Source of the DNA: Bacteroidales bacterium
GTDB taxonomy: Bacteria > Bacteroidota > Bacteroidia > Bacteroidales > UBA932
Assembly: GCA_017626555.1 (NCBI GenBank)
Contig: JAGAIM010000049.1
Span: 32,028-96,027 of the forward strand
Reading direction: 5' to 3'
Length of the DNA: 64,000 nt
The translations under genes and the position numbers were made by a program. The first letter of the stretch is position 1. Every line of letters starts with the position of its first letter. This document shows, in pieces, positions 55,851 to 64,000 of the stretch. Under the pieces are notes generated by a model that was not told the origin of the DNA, did no database searches, and saw nothing but the letters and a program-made list of their open reading frames with translations.

Positions 55851-56423
55851 ATGAAAAAAATCATCATCATCGCAGCAATGGCCATCGTGTCAGTTGCAGC
55901 ATCGGCTCAGGATTTTAAGTTCGGCTATGTAAACTACACAGAACTTGTGCAATTGATGCCGGAAATGGACTCTGTGAGAGTACAACTTGAGGCACAGGAG
56001 AAGGAAACATACGAGACTCTTAGTGCAATGTATGAGGAGTACCAGACCAAGGCTCAGCAGTTCCAGCAGAAGGAAGCGACCTGGACTCCAGCCATCAGGG
56101 ACAGCAAGATGAAGGAACTTCAGGAGATCGAGGCTCGTTTCCAGGAAAGCCAGCAGATCTTCCAGCAGGAACTTCAGCAGATGCAGCAGATGCTTCAGGC
56201 TCCGGTTTATGAGAAGGCTCAGACTGTTGTGACAGACCTTGCCAAGGCAAAGGGACTCGCTTTCGTGTTTGAGGAGACTCAGATGCTCTATATCGATCCT
56301 GCTCAGGGTATAAATCTTACTCCAGAAGCCCGTACATCTCTAAATATACCTGAGGGAAGGACAATCGAGACCCTTCAGGCTGAACTTCAGGCAAAGGCTC
56401 AGGCTGCTCAGGGACAGATGTAA
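55851..56423 (+). CDS. OmpH/Skp family periplasmic chaperone (copy 2)
   Basis: 190 residues. Cleavable signal peptide (MKKIIIIAAMAIVSVAASA), OmpH start KFGYVNYTELVQLMPEMDSV, then Gln-rich coiled helices (QQIFQQELQQMQQMLQ). It carries unfolded outer membrane proteins in the periplasm. The position just after bamA is the common one, and an intrinsic terminator follows. Confidence 0.9.
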   Translation: MKKIIIIAAMAIVSVAASAQDFKFGYVNYTELVQLMPEMDSVRVQLEAQEKETYETLSAMYEEYQTKAQQFQQKEATWTPAIRDSKMKELQEIEARFQESQQIFQQELQQMQQMLQAPVYEKAQTVVTDLAKAKGLAFVFEETQMLYIDPAQGINLTPEARTSLNIPEGRTIETLQAELQAKAQAAQGQM

Positions 56424-56448
56424 TCAGTTGATAGATAAAGATATATTC

Positions 56449-56492
56449 AAGACAGGAATTTCATTATAAGAGGTTCCTGTCTTTTCTTTTTT
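56449..56492 (+). terminator. Intrinsic terminator after the second OmpH gene
   Basis: AAGACAGGAA and TTCCTGTCTT pair across a 15-base loop, followed by TTCTTTTTT. Confidence 0.9.
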
Positions 56493-56533
56493 GAAAAAGT
56501 GTGAATTTGTATTCCATATTCGGGAAAAATGCA

Positions 56534-56541
56534 TACATTTG
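56534..56541 (+). promoter_or_regulatory. -7 element of the korAB-gdhA operon
   Basis: TACATTTG lies 42 bases before korA. A TTTG at 56506-56509 is a little farther away than usual. Confidence 0.5.
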
Positions 56542-56583
56542 TATGAAAATCTAACCAATTGATTTAAATTTATAACACAAACT

Positions 56584-58416
56584 ATGCAACATAAGGTTAT
56601 TGATACTAAGGATGTTGTCATAAGATTTGCAGGAGATTCGGGAGATGGTATGCAGCTCACCGGGTCTCTTTTTGCAGATATGTCAGCCATCTTCGGTAAC
56701 GAACTTTCTACATTCCCGGATTATCCGGCTGAAATCCGTGCACCGCACGGTACCGTATCTGGCGTGTCAGGCTTCCAGGTTCATATCGGAAGCGAGCACA
56801 TTACTACTCCTGGAGATTTCTGCGATCTTCTCGTGGCAATGAATCCGGCAGCGCTCAAGGCAAATGCCAAATGGCTCAAGAGGACTGCTATGGTTCTTAT
56901 TGATTCTGATACATTCGATGAGGAGGGACTTAAGAGAGCCGGCCTTAAGAATGATCCGATTGCAGAACTTTATATAGAGGACAGGACAATCATCATTGCT
57001 CCTATCACTACTCTGACTGAAGAAAGTCTCAAGGATAGCGGTCTTGACAGAAAGACAGTTGCAAAGTGCAAGAATATGTTCACCCTCGGTATGGCTTGCT
57101 ACATCTATAACCGTCCGATGGAGTACATATTCCAGTATCTTGAGCGCAAGTTCGGAAAGAAGAAGCCGGAACTTATCGAGCCGAACAAGAAGGTTCTGAA
57201 GGACGGCTATAACTATGCCGCCAATATTCAGGCTATTCCAAATAAATACAATATCGAGCCTGCACATCAGCCTAAAGGACTTTATAGGAACATCACAGGT
57301 AATCAGGCCACAGCCTGGGGACTTCTTGCTGCTGCAGAGAAGGCTAATCTGCCGCTCTTCTGCGGATCATATCCTATTACGCCTGCCACCGGAATCCTTG
57401 AGGAACTGGCAGTTCACAAGAGCCTTGGAGCCAAGACCCTCCAGGCAGAGGATGAAATTGCCGGTATCTGTACAGCCATCGGTGCTGCCTTTGCAGGTAA
57501 TCTTGCCGTGACAACAACTTCAGGTCCGGGACTTTCACTCAAGTCTGAGGCTTTAGGTCTTGCCGTTATGACTGAACTTCCGCTTGTAATAGTTGATGTG
57601 CAGCGTGCTGGACCTTCTACAGGTATCCCTACAAAGACCGAGCAGACCGACCTCAATCAGGCTCTTTACGGAAGAAACGGAGAGTGTCCGATGGTTGTAA
57701 TGGCGGCTCATTCTCCTGCAGGATGCTTCGATGCTGCATTCAATGCAGCCAAGATTGCCCTTGAGCATATGACTCCAGTCCTGCTTCTCACTGAGGGCTT
57801 CCTTGGAAACGGCTCCGAGCCTTGGCTCATTCCTTCGATGAAGGATTATCCTAAGATTGTACCTCCATTTGCTCAACCGAATACAGAATACAAGCCATTC
57901 AGAAGAGATCCTGAGACATTAGTCCGTAAGTGGGCTGTACCAGGTATGGCAGGCTGCGAGCATCGCGTGGGAGGACTCGAAAAGAATCACGACGGAGTTC
58001 TTTCTTCCGATCCTGTCAATCACGCCACAATGGTTCGTGAACGCGAAATGAAGGTGCAGAAAATTGCAGATTTCATTCCTGAACTTGAAGTCAACGGACC
58101 TGAAAGCGGTAAACTTCTGGTTGTGGGATGGGGAGGAACATACGGACATCTTCTTTCCGCAGTACAGGAATTGCGTGCGCAGGGAACAGAGGTAAGTTTT
58201 GCTCATTTTGACTACATAATGCCGCTTCCACGTAATACAGAGAATGTGTTAGGAAAGTTTGACAAGATTCTCGTATGCGAACTTAACAGCGGACATTTTG
58301 TCAACTATCTCCGAGGAAAATTCCCTCAGTTCAAGTATGAGCAGTTCAATAAGGTACAGGGACAACCGTTCCTCGTTCAGGAAATAGTCGCTGCCATAAA
58401 GGAAAACCTATCTTAA
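56584..58416 (+). CDS. korA: 2-oxoglutarate:ferredoxin oxidoreductase, fused gamma-alpha subunit
   Basis: 610 residues. The N-terminal gamma-type domain starts VVIRFAGDSGDGMQLTGSLF; the alpha part begins near residue 215 and has the pyrimidine-binding GSYPITPATGILEELA and TTTSGPGLSLKSEALGLA. Together with korB it interconverts 2-oxoglutarate plus CoA and succinyl-CoA plus CO2, using ferredoxin. In anaerobic Bacteroidales the reductive direction supplies 2-oxoglutarate. Specificity for 2-oxoglutarate rather than another 2-oxoacid is inferred from the gamma-alpha fusion and the gdhA neighbour. Confidence 0.9.
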   Translation: MQHKVIDTKDVVIRFAGDSGDGMQLTGSLFADMSAIFGNELSTFPDYPAEIRAPHGTVSGVSGFQVHIGSEHITTPGDFCDLLVAMNPAALKANAKWLKRTAMVLIDSDTFDEEGLKRAGLKNDPIAELYIEDRTIIIAPITTLTEESLKDSGLDRKTVAKCKNMFTLGMACYIYNRPMEYIFQYLERKFGKKKPELIEPNKKVLKDGYNYAANIQAIPNKYNIEPAHQPKGLYRNITGNQATAWGLLAAAEKANLPLFCGSYPITPATGILEELAVHKSLGAKTLQAEDEIAGICTAIGAAFAGNLAVTTTSGPGLSLKSEALGLAVMTELPLVIVDVQRAGPSTGIPTKTEQTDLNQALYGRNGECPMVVMAAHSPAGCFDAAFNAAKIALEHMTPVLLLTEGFLGNGSEPWLIPSMKDYPKIVPPFAQPNTEYKPFRRDPETLVRKWAVPGMAGCEHRVGGLEKNHDGVLSSDPVNHATMVREREMKVQKIADFIPELEVNGPESGKLLVVGWGGTYGHLLSAVQELRAQGTEVSFAHFDYIMPLPRNTENVLGKFDKILVCELNSGHFVNYLRGKFPQFKYEQFNKVQGQPFLVQEIVAAIKENLS

Positions 58417-58427
58417 ATCAGACTATT

Positions 58428-59447
58428 ATGCCAAGATATACATTCAAAGAATTCAAGAGTGATCAGGAAGTAAGATGGTGCCCGGGTTGTGGCGACCACG
58501 GTGTGCTTGCAGCATTGCAGAGGGCTCTTCCTGATGTGACTGAAGCATTGGGCTACAGCAAGGAGAGGTATGTGGTAGTATCCGGAATCGGCTGCTCTTC
58601 ACGTCTTCCTTATTATATGAATACGTATGGCTTCCATAGCATACACGGTCGTGCGACAGCGATTTCGACCGGTATAAAGGTCGCCAATCCGGATCTTACC
58701 GTGTGGCAGGCCTGCGGAGATGGTGATGCCCTTGCCATCGGAGGAAACCACTTCATCCACGCGATCAGAAGAAATGTGGATATAAATATAATCCTGTTCA
58801 ACAATCAGATTTACGGTCTGACCAAGGGACAGTATTCACCGACATCCAAGTTCGGAGCAATTTCCAAGACTTCTCCTTACGGAACCGTGGAGCATCCTTT
58901 CAATCCGGGAAGCCTTGTTCTCGGAGCAAAGGGAACATTCTTCGCAAGAAGCCTTGATTCTGAATTGAAACTGACATCAGAGATTATGCTTGCTGCAGCA
59001 GAACACGACGGTTGTTCTGTAATGGAAATGCTTACCAACTGTGTGATTTTCAATGATGGGGCTCATAAACTTATCGCCGACAGGGAGGTACGTGCCGACA
59101 GAACCATCGTACTCCGTCACGGTGAGAAGATGATTTTCGGTAAGAACCGCGACAAGGGTATTGTGCTTGACGGTATGGGACTGAGAGTTGTTACGATTGG
59201 AGAAAACGGCATCACAGAGGATGATATCCTGGTACACGACGCTCATTCAGAGAATGTCGGTATCCAGATGATGCTTGCCGATATGAAGTATCCGGACTTT
59301 CCTGTGGCTCTTGGAGTAATCCGTGATGTCAAGGATGTTACATACGATGATGGCGTACGCGATCAGGTGGCTGAGGTCAAGGCAAAATCAAAGATCCAGT
59401 GTGTTGACGACCTGCTTCGCAGCGGTTCGACCTGGGAAGTGAAATGA
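58428..59447 (+). CDS. korB: 2-oxoglutarate:ferredoxin oxidoreductase, beta subunit
   Basis: 339 residues. Thiamine diphosphate-binding subunit: WCPGCGDHGVLAALQRAL at the N-terminus, SGIGCSSRLPYYMNTYGFH, and the cofactor motif GDGDALAIGGNHFIHAIRRN with NNQIYGLTKGQYSPTS. It begins 11 bp after korA and forms the enzyme with it. Confidence 0.93.
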   Translation: MPRYTFKEFKSDQEVRWCPGCGDHGVLAALQRALPDVTEALGYSKERYVVVSGIGCSSRLPYYMNTYGFHSIHGRATAISTGIKVANPDLTVWQACGDGDALAIGGNHFIHAIRRNVDINIILFNNQIYGLTKGQYSPTSKFGAISKTSPYGTVEHPFNPGSLVLGAKGTFFARSLDSELKLTSEIMLAAAEHDGCSVMEMLTNCVIFNDGAHKLIADREVRADRTIVLRHGEKMIFGKNRDKGIVLDGMGLRVVTIGENGITEDDILVHDAHSENVGIQMMLADMKYPDFPVALGVIRDVKDVTYDDGVRDQVAEVKAKSKIQCVDDLLRSGSTWEVK

Positions 59448-59474
59448 CAAACCAATAATCAATAACACAAAACA

Positions 59475-60815
59475 ATGAACACAGCAGATTTGATGGCCAA
59501 ACTCCAGGCCAAGTATCCTTACGAGAAAGAATATCTCCAGGCGGTACACGAAGTATTGGAGTCAATTGAGGAAGTTTACAATCAGCATCCTGAATTCGAA
59601 GATGCAAAGATCGTAGAGCGTATCGTAGAGCCTGAGCGTATCCTTACATTCAAGGTTACCTGGATAGATGATAATGGTGAGGTTCAGACAAATACAGGCT
59701 ACAGAGTGCAGTTCAACTCTGCAATCGGACCTTACAAGGGCGGTCTCCGTTTCCATCCTTCAGTAAACCTCTCAATCCTCAAGTTCCTCGGTTTCGAGCA
59801 GACATTCAAGAACGCCCTCACAACTCTCCCTATGGGTGGTGGAAAGGGTGGCTCGGACTTCAACCCAAGAGGAAAATCAGATGCCGAGATTATGCGTTTC
59901 TGCCAGGCATTTATGCTTGAACTCTGGAAGGTGGTCGGTCCTGACCAGGACGTTCCTGCCGGTGACATCGGAGTTGGCGGACGTGAGATCGGCTTTATGT
60001 ACGGTATGTACAAGAAACTTGCTCAGCAATATAACACAGGCGTGCTTACCGGTAAGGGCCTGACCTGGGGCGGTTCAATCCTTCGTCCTGAGGCTACCGG
60101 TTTCGGTGCAGTCTATTTCGTTCAGCATATGCTCCAGATGGCCGGAAAGGACATCAAGGGCAAGACTGTCGCTCTCTCCGGCTTCGGTAACGTGGCTTGG
60201 GGTGCTGCAACAAAGGCTACAGAACTTGGTGCAAAGGTGATCGCAATCTCAGGCCCTGACGGAGCAATTTATGATCCTGAGGGAATGAATGCAGAGAAGA
60301 TCGCTTATATGCTCGAACTTCGTGCTTCTAACAACGACGTTGTGGCTCCATTCGCAGACAAATTCCCGTCAGCGACATTCTATCCTGGCAAGAAGGCGTG
60401 GAGCATCAAGTGTGATATCGCTATGCCTTGTGCATTCCAGAATGAGATGACAGGTGCAGACGCAGAGGAACTCCTTGCAAACGGTACCTGGCTTGCTGCC
60501 GAGGTGTCGAATATGGGATGTACTCCTGAGGCTATCGCAGCATTCCAGAAGGCTGGCATTATGTTCGCTCCTGGCAAGGCAGTAAATGCAGGTGGTGTGG
60601 CAACTTCAGGTCTTGAGATGACTCAGAACGCTATGCATATCAGTTGGGGACCTGCTGAGGTTGATGAGAAACTCCACAGCATTATGGTCAACATCCACGA
60701 GGCTTGCGTGAAGTACGGTACTCAGCCAGATGGCTATATCAACTATGTGAAGGGTGCCAACATCGCCGGCTTTATGAAGGTTGCTCAGGCAATGCTTGAA
60801 CAGGGTATCATCTAA
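59475..60815 (+). CDS. gdhA: Glutamate dehydrogenase (NADP-type)
   Basis: 446 residues, the hexameric type. The catalytic Lys motif is LPMGGGKGGSDFNPRGKS; the nucleotide-binding fold has VALSGFGNVAWGAATKA. It aminates 2-oxoglutarate to glutamate. It starts 27 bp after korB and ends at an intrinsic terminator, so the three genes form an operon that turns succinyl-CoA into glutamate. Confidence 0.95.
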   Translation: MNTADLMAKLQAKYPYEKEYLQAVHEVLESIEEVYNQHPEFEDAKIVERIVEPERILTFKVTWIDDNGEVQTNTGYRVQFNSAIGPYKGGLRFHPSVNLSILKFLGFEQTFKNALTTLPMGGGKGGSDFNPRGKSDAEIMRFCQAFMLELWKVVGPDQDVPAGDIGVGGREIGFMYGMYKKLAQQYNTGVLTGKGLTWGGSILRPEATGFGAVYFVQHMLQMAGKDIKGKTVALSGFGNVAWGAATKATELGAKVIAISGPDGAIYDPEGMNAEKIAYMLELRASNNDVVAPFADKFPSATFYPGKKAWSIKCDIAMPCAFQNEMTGADAEELLANGTWLAAEVSNMGCTPEAIAAFQKAGIMFAPGKAVNAGGVATSGLEMTQNAMHISWGPAEVDEKLHSIMVNIHEACVKYGTQPDGYINYVKGANIAGFMKVAQAMLEQGII

Positions 60816-60829
60816 TTTTACACATATCG

Positions 60830-60880
60830 CTAAAAGTGAGGCTTGTCAGTGACTTGCCTCACTTTTAGTTTTTTATTTTA
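60830..60880 (+). terminator. Intrinsic terminator after gdhA
   Basis: CTAAAAGTGAGGC and GCCTCACTTTTAG form a perfect 13-bp stem, followed by TTTTTTATTTT. Confidence 0.93.
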
Positions 60881-60891
60881 TAAAATAGAGT

Positions 60892-60899
60892 TATCTTTG
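60892..60899 (+). promoter_or_regulatory. -7 element before the DASS transporter gene
   Basis: TATCTTTG lies 43 bases before the ATG, directly after the gdhA terminator. Confidence 0.5.
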
Positions 60900-60942
60900 C
60901 GGCCGTTTTTTGGAGCGAAATATATTCTAACTAACAATTATA

Positions 60943-62409
60943 ATGGGTACTAAGAAATTTTCAGTTAAGTATTGTGTACTGCTTCCTTTGGTGTTGCTGG
61001 TCACAATTTTCCTACTTGCTGTCCCTACATCTTTCTTTGGTATTGAGGGACTGACTGTTCTGCAGCAGCGTACAATCGCTCTTTTTGTATTTGCTGCCCT
61101 TATGTGGATCTTCGAGATCATTCCAAGTTGGACAACATCTGTACTGGTTATCGTGATGGCTCTTCTTATGCTTTCCAACAAGGGACTTGGCTTCCTGATG
61201 GTAGATGCTTCTGGAGAGAAACTCGAGGGTATAATGAACTACACCAAGATTATGTCTGCGTTTGCGGATCCTGTTGTAATGCTCTTCCTTGGTGGATTCT
61301 CACTCGCAATTATGGCGCAGAAGTATGGCCTGGACGTCACTCTCGCAAGATTCCTTTTGAAACCTTTCGGTACCAATCCTAAGATGGTGCTCCTTGGTTT
61401 CCTGGTGGTAATCGCGCTCTTCTCAATGTTTATGAGCAACACTGCGACAGCGGCTATGATGCTTGCGTTCCTTGCTCCTATACTTGCAACATTCCCAGAG
61501 GGAGACAAAGGTAAGATCGCACTTGCGCTTTCAATCCCGGTATCTGCTAATATCGGTGGTATCGGTACCACTATCGGTACTCCTCCTAACGGTACTGCGG
61601 TTTCCAACCTTGAGACTTATTTCGGTATGAGCATATCATTCGGTGAGTGGGCTATCCATATGATTCCGTTCGTGCTCATTATGATTCTTGTAGCGTGGGT
61701 CGTACTTCAGGTTATGTTCCCATTCTCTACCAAGAAACTTGAGGTAAATATTCCGAAGAATGACAAGCCGACTACCTGGAGAACATATCTTGTGTGGGCT
61801 ACATTTGCTGTGACTATCCTTCTTTGGGCTACTGAGAGCCTGACAGGTATCAGTTCAAACATTGTCGCTCTCATTCCTCTTGCAGTATTTGTCTGCACAG
61901 GTACCTTCGATAAGGAAGATATCAAGCAGATTGACTGGAGTGTGCTCTGGCTCGTTGCCGGAGGTTTCGCCCTCGGTTATGCAATGCTCGATATCTCCAA
62001 AGGCGGAACAGGACTTGGCGCTACTCTCGTAAATGCAATTCCATTCGGTGAGATGTCCATCATCCTTGTATTCGTTGTTGCGGGCCTCGTATGCTACCTG
62101 CTCTCAAATTTCATCAGCAACTCTGCTACTGCAGCCCTTCTCATCCCTATCCTTTGCGCTGTATCGTCAGGACTTTCTGCAAATCCTGCTTTTGCAGGCT
62201 TTGGTGGTGAAAAGGCTATGATTTGTTTCGTTGCTACCTGTGCTTCGCTTGCGATGCTGATGCCTATCTCTACTCCACCTAATGCAATCGCATTCTCTAC
62301 CGGTCTTATCAAGACCAAGGATATGCTCAAGGCAGGTGCTGTGATTGGTATCTTCGGTCTTGTGTTCGCCTTCTTCTGGCTCACCAAGATTTTCCCATTT
62401 GCTGCATAA
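60943..62409 (+). CDS. DASS/SLC13 family sodium-coupled anion transporter
   Basis: 488 residues with about a dozen helices. The two Ser-Asn-Thr substrate/sodium motifs are visible: FMSNTATAAMMLAFLAP in the first half and FISNSATAALLIPIL in the second, together with PISTPPNAIAFSTGLIK. The family takes up dicarboxylates such as succinate or malate, or sulfate. An outer membrane barrel gene follows, so the two may provide uptake through both membranes. Confidence 0.9.
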   Translation: MGTKKFSVKYCVLLPLVLLVTIFLLAVPTSFFGIEGLTVLQQRTIALFVFAALMWIFEIIPSWTTSVLVIVMALLMLSNKGLGFLMVDASGEKLEGIMNYTKIMSAFADPVVMLFLGGFSLAIMAQKYGLDVTLARFLLKPFGTNPKMVLLGFLVVIALFSMFMSNTATAAMMLAFLAPILATFPEGDKGKIALALSIPVSANIGGIGTTIGTPPNGTAVSNLETYFGMSISFGEWAIHMIPFVLIMILVAWVVLQVMFPFSTKKLEVNIPKNDKPTTWRTYLVWATFAVTILLWATESLTGISSNIVALIPLAVFVCTGTFDKEDIKQIDWSVLWLVAGGFALGYAMLDISKGGTGLGATLVNAIPFGEMSIILVFVVAGLVCYLLSNFISNSATAALLIPILCAVSSGLSANPAFAGFGGEKAMICFVATCASLAMLMPISTPPNAIAFSTGLIKTKDMLKAGAVIGIFGLVFAFFWLTKIFPFAA

Positions 62410-62443
62410 TTCCCTTCAGTATCTGAGTTACTGAAAAAATGTC

Positions 62444-62472
62444 TATATTTGCGGGTCGCTTTACGGCGACCC
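62444..62472 (+). promoter_or_regulatory. -7 element and leader hairpin before the barrel gene
   Basis: TATATTTG (62444-62451) is followed by GGGTCGC, 6 bases, GCGACCC (62453-62472), so the transcript would carry a small stem at or close to its 5' end, 30 bases before the ATG. Confidence 0.5.
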
Positions 62473-62501
62473 GTTAATATTTGAACTCTAATCATTTTTA
62501 T

Positions 62502-63860
62502 ATGAAACGCATTTACCTGATTCTTTCAGTTGTGCTTATTTCTTTTTGCGCACTGAATGTCTCTGCTGCAGAGAAGGAGCAGAAGGCAGAACCTAAGAAC
62601 AATTTCAAATTTTACGGCTTCATCCGCAATTATTTCATCTTCGATAGCCGTGAGAGCAAGTCTGGTACCGGTGACCTGTTCTATTATCTTCCTCTGGATA
62701 AGAAGATGAACGAGGATGGCACACAGGATCTTAATGCTACGTCGTCATTCCGTTTCCTTGCCCTTACTTCACGTCTTGGTGTGGATGTCAGCGGATATAG
62801 CATCAATAATGTTCACTTCGGAGCCAAATTCGAGGGAGACTTTTATTCAGGTCTTTCGTCTGCTTCTGATGTGAAGGGCTATTTCCCGGGCAATTCAAAA
62901 ATCTCAGGAACGGCTACAGCACGTCTTCGTCAGGCATACGCTACAGTTACCTGGAAGGAACTCGGTAAGGAACAGCAGAACTCCGTTGCTATGAAGATCG
63001 GTCAGGCCTGGCATCCTATGGCAGCAGATCATCCTCACCTCTTCAGCCTTGAGGTTGGTGCACCTTTCGGACCGTTCTCCAGGACCCCTCTTGTACAGAT
63101 GGATGCAAATCTTGGAAACAACTGGGTCGTATCAGCAGCGGCGATCTGGCAGATGCAGTACCAGTCTGCCGGCCCGGTAGGAGGTTCTGCAATTTATATG
63201 AAGTACGGCAAGACTCCTGAACTGTATGCGGCCCTTGCATATAAATCCAAGGGATTCCTTTTGAGGGCAGGAGTGGATATGGTAAGCATCAAGCCTCGTG
63301 CTCTTGGAACTCTTGACGGTGTTACAGTAAAGGTTTCAGACCGCAAGACATCTGTCCTCGGATATGTCTATACACAGTACAGTAAGAATAAGTTTGCTGT
63401 AAAGGCCAAAACCACGTTCGGTCAGGGCGGTGAGCATATGAACCTTATGAGCGGTTATGCGAAGATCGGTGAAAATTCTGACGGAAGTTGGGAATATGCT
63501 TCGCTCCGCAATTCATCATCGTGGCTTTCCCTCAGTTATGGAAAGAAATGGCAGGGCGTTCTTTTCCTCGGTTATATAAAGAATCTGGGTCTTGCTGATG
63601 CAGCAAATGGTCCGATTGCCAAGGGTAATGTCTATTTCTGCGGTAACGGATTCTCCAACATCAACCAGATGTACAGGATCAATCCTCAGGTTATATATAA
63701 TATAGGTAAGATGAACATTGGCCTGGAGTATCAGTGGACTGCTGTTGAGTATGGAGATTATGACAGCGAAGGCAATTTGAATAAATTCGGTCTGGCAGAT
63801 CAAGGCCTTCATTGGGTAGGAAATCATCGTGTGAATCTGATGGTGAAATACAACTTCTGA
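62502..63860 (+). CDS. Outer membrane beta-barrel (porin-like) protein
   Basis: 452 residues from MKRIYLILSVVLISFC; the earlier in-frame codon is a TTG. Signal peptide ending VSAA. The rest is strands with alternating polarity and many aromatic residues, ending in VNLMVKYNF with a C-terminal Phe as in Bam substrates. NNFKFYGFIRNYFIFDSRES at the start resembles DcaP-like porins. It is probably a passive channel, perhaps for the anions taken up by the adjacent DASS transporter; this pairing is inference. Confidence 0.78.
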   Translation: MKRIYLILSVVLISFCALNVSAAEKEQKAEPKNNFKFYGFIRNYFIFDSRESKSGTGDLFYYLPLDKKMNEDGTQDLNATSSFRFLALTSRLGVDVSGYSINNVHFGAKFEGDFYSGLSSASDVKGYFPGNSKISGTATARLRQAYATVTWKELGKEQQNSVAMKIGQAWHPMAADHPHLFSLEVGAPFGPFSRTPLVQMDANLGNNWVVSAAAIWQMQYQSAGPVGGSAIYMKYGKTPELYAALAYKSKGFLLRAGVDMVSIKPRALGTLDGVTVKVSDRKTSVLGYVYTQYSKNKFAVKAKTTFGQGGEHMNLMSGYAKIGENSDGSWEYASLRNSSSWLSLSYGKKWQGVLFLGYIKNLGLADAANGPIAKGNVYFCGNGFSNINQMYRINPQVIYNIGKMNIGLEYQWTAVEYGDYDSEGNLNKFGLADQGLHWVGNHRVNLMVKYNF

Positions 63861-63884
63861 TTTTAACAAAAATGTAACAATCGA

Positions 63885-63927
63885 TTACGGCCGTGATCCT
63901 CAGCAAGTTGCAGGATCACGGCCGTAA
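63885..63927. terminator. Long hairpin after the barrel gene
   Basis: TTACGGCCGTGATCCT and its exact complement (16 bp) enclose 11 bases. It lies 24 bases after the stop. A T-run is missing on the plus strand, so termination is probable but not textbook. Confidence 0.7.
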
Positions 63928-63963
63928 AAAGTATCTGTTTGGTTGGTAAAATTGTAAAAAAAG

Positions 63964-63994
63964 TTTGGAAGTTATGATAAAAAGCGTACCTTTG
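63964..63994 (+). promoter_or_regulatory. Promoter for a gene beyond the window
   Basis: TTTG at 63964-63967, 19 bases, then TACCTTTG at 63987-63994, a good match to the Bacteroidota consensus. The transcript starts at or past the end of the window. Confidence 0.75.
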
Positions 63995-64000
63995 CACTCC

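Overview
The window looks like a chromosome segment of a Bacteroidota bacterium, order Bacteroidales. The evidence is a SusC/SusD operon, many fimbrillin-like lipoproteins, a NigD-like lipoprotein, the Bacteroidota type of RNA polymerase omega subunit, and promoters of the Bacteroidota form (TTTG, about 19-20 bases, then TAnnTTTG) in front of many genes. No phage, insertion sequence, CRISPR array or rRNA was seen; one tRNA (His) is present.

Layout. 1-5.4 kb: the 3' end of a fused BatD-BatE gene and a secreted GH2 beta-galactosidase. 5.5-8.5 kb: a tiny peptide gene followed by a lipoprotein with fimbrillin-like, leucine-rich-repeat and M64 metallopeptidase parts. 8.5-14.3 kb (minus strand): miaB, glpK, glpF, cls and an HD phosphohydrolase, apparently one glycerol/phospholipid operon. 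14.3-16.8 kb: an LEA-like lipoprotein, a SPOR protein and rpoN, ended by a 109-bp branched palindrome. 17-19.1 kb: upp, radC and tRNA-His, whose 3' end and terminator are copied as a perfect 53-bp direct repeat. 19.3-21.1 kb: a pyruvate carboxylase B/oxaloacetate decarboxylase alpha-like protein lacking the biotin lysine.

21.2-30.1 kb is the accessory centre: two more tiny peptide genes, each with its own promoter and each followed by a fimbrillin-like lipoprotein gene, and two secreted DNA/RNA endonuclease domains. One nuclease domain is cut off from its lipoprotein by an in-frame TGA with a strong hairpin just after it. With the 5.6-kb copy there are three peptide-lipoprotein cassettes. The peptides share a gap-free 20-residue core (Y-E-[ST]-P ... 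E-G-x-L-C-x-S) and an acidic, Trp-containing tail. This is the best candidate here for an undescribed system.

30.1-37.8 kb: a NigD-like lipoprotein, cstA, a Fur-family regulator, an SDR, trxB, bamD, rpoZ and recN. 37.8-47.3 kb: a SusC/SusD operon starting 4 bp after recN, with DUF4843, PKD-like, TlpA-like and TIG-type lipoproteins and no glycoside hydrolase; oligopeptide uptake is a reasonable guess. 47.3-56.4 kb: LysM/receptor-fold protein, glycosyltransferase, two OmpH/Skp chaperones, pdxJ, nadK, uppS and bamA, a cell-envelope neighbourhood. 56.6-63.9 kb: korA-korB-gdhA (2-oxoglutarate synthesis and its amination to glutamate), then a DASS dicarboxylate transporter and an outer-membrane beta-barrel protein. 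The last bases hold a clear promoter for a gene beyond the window.
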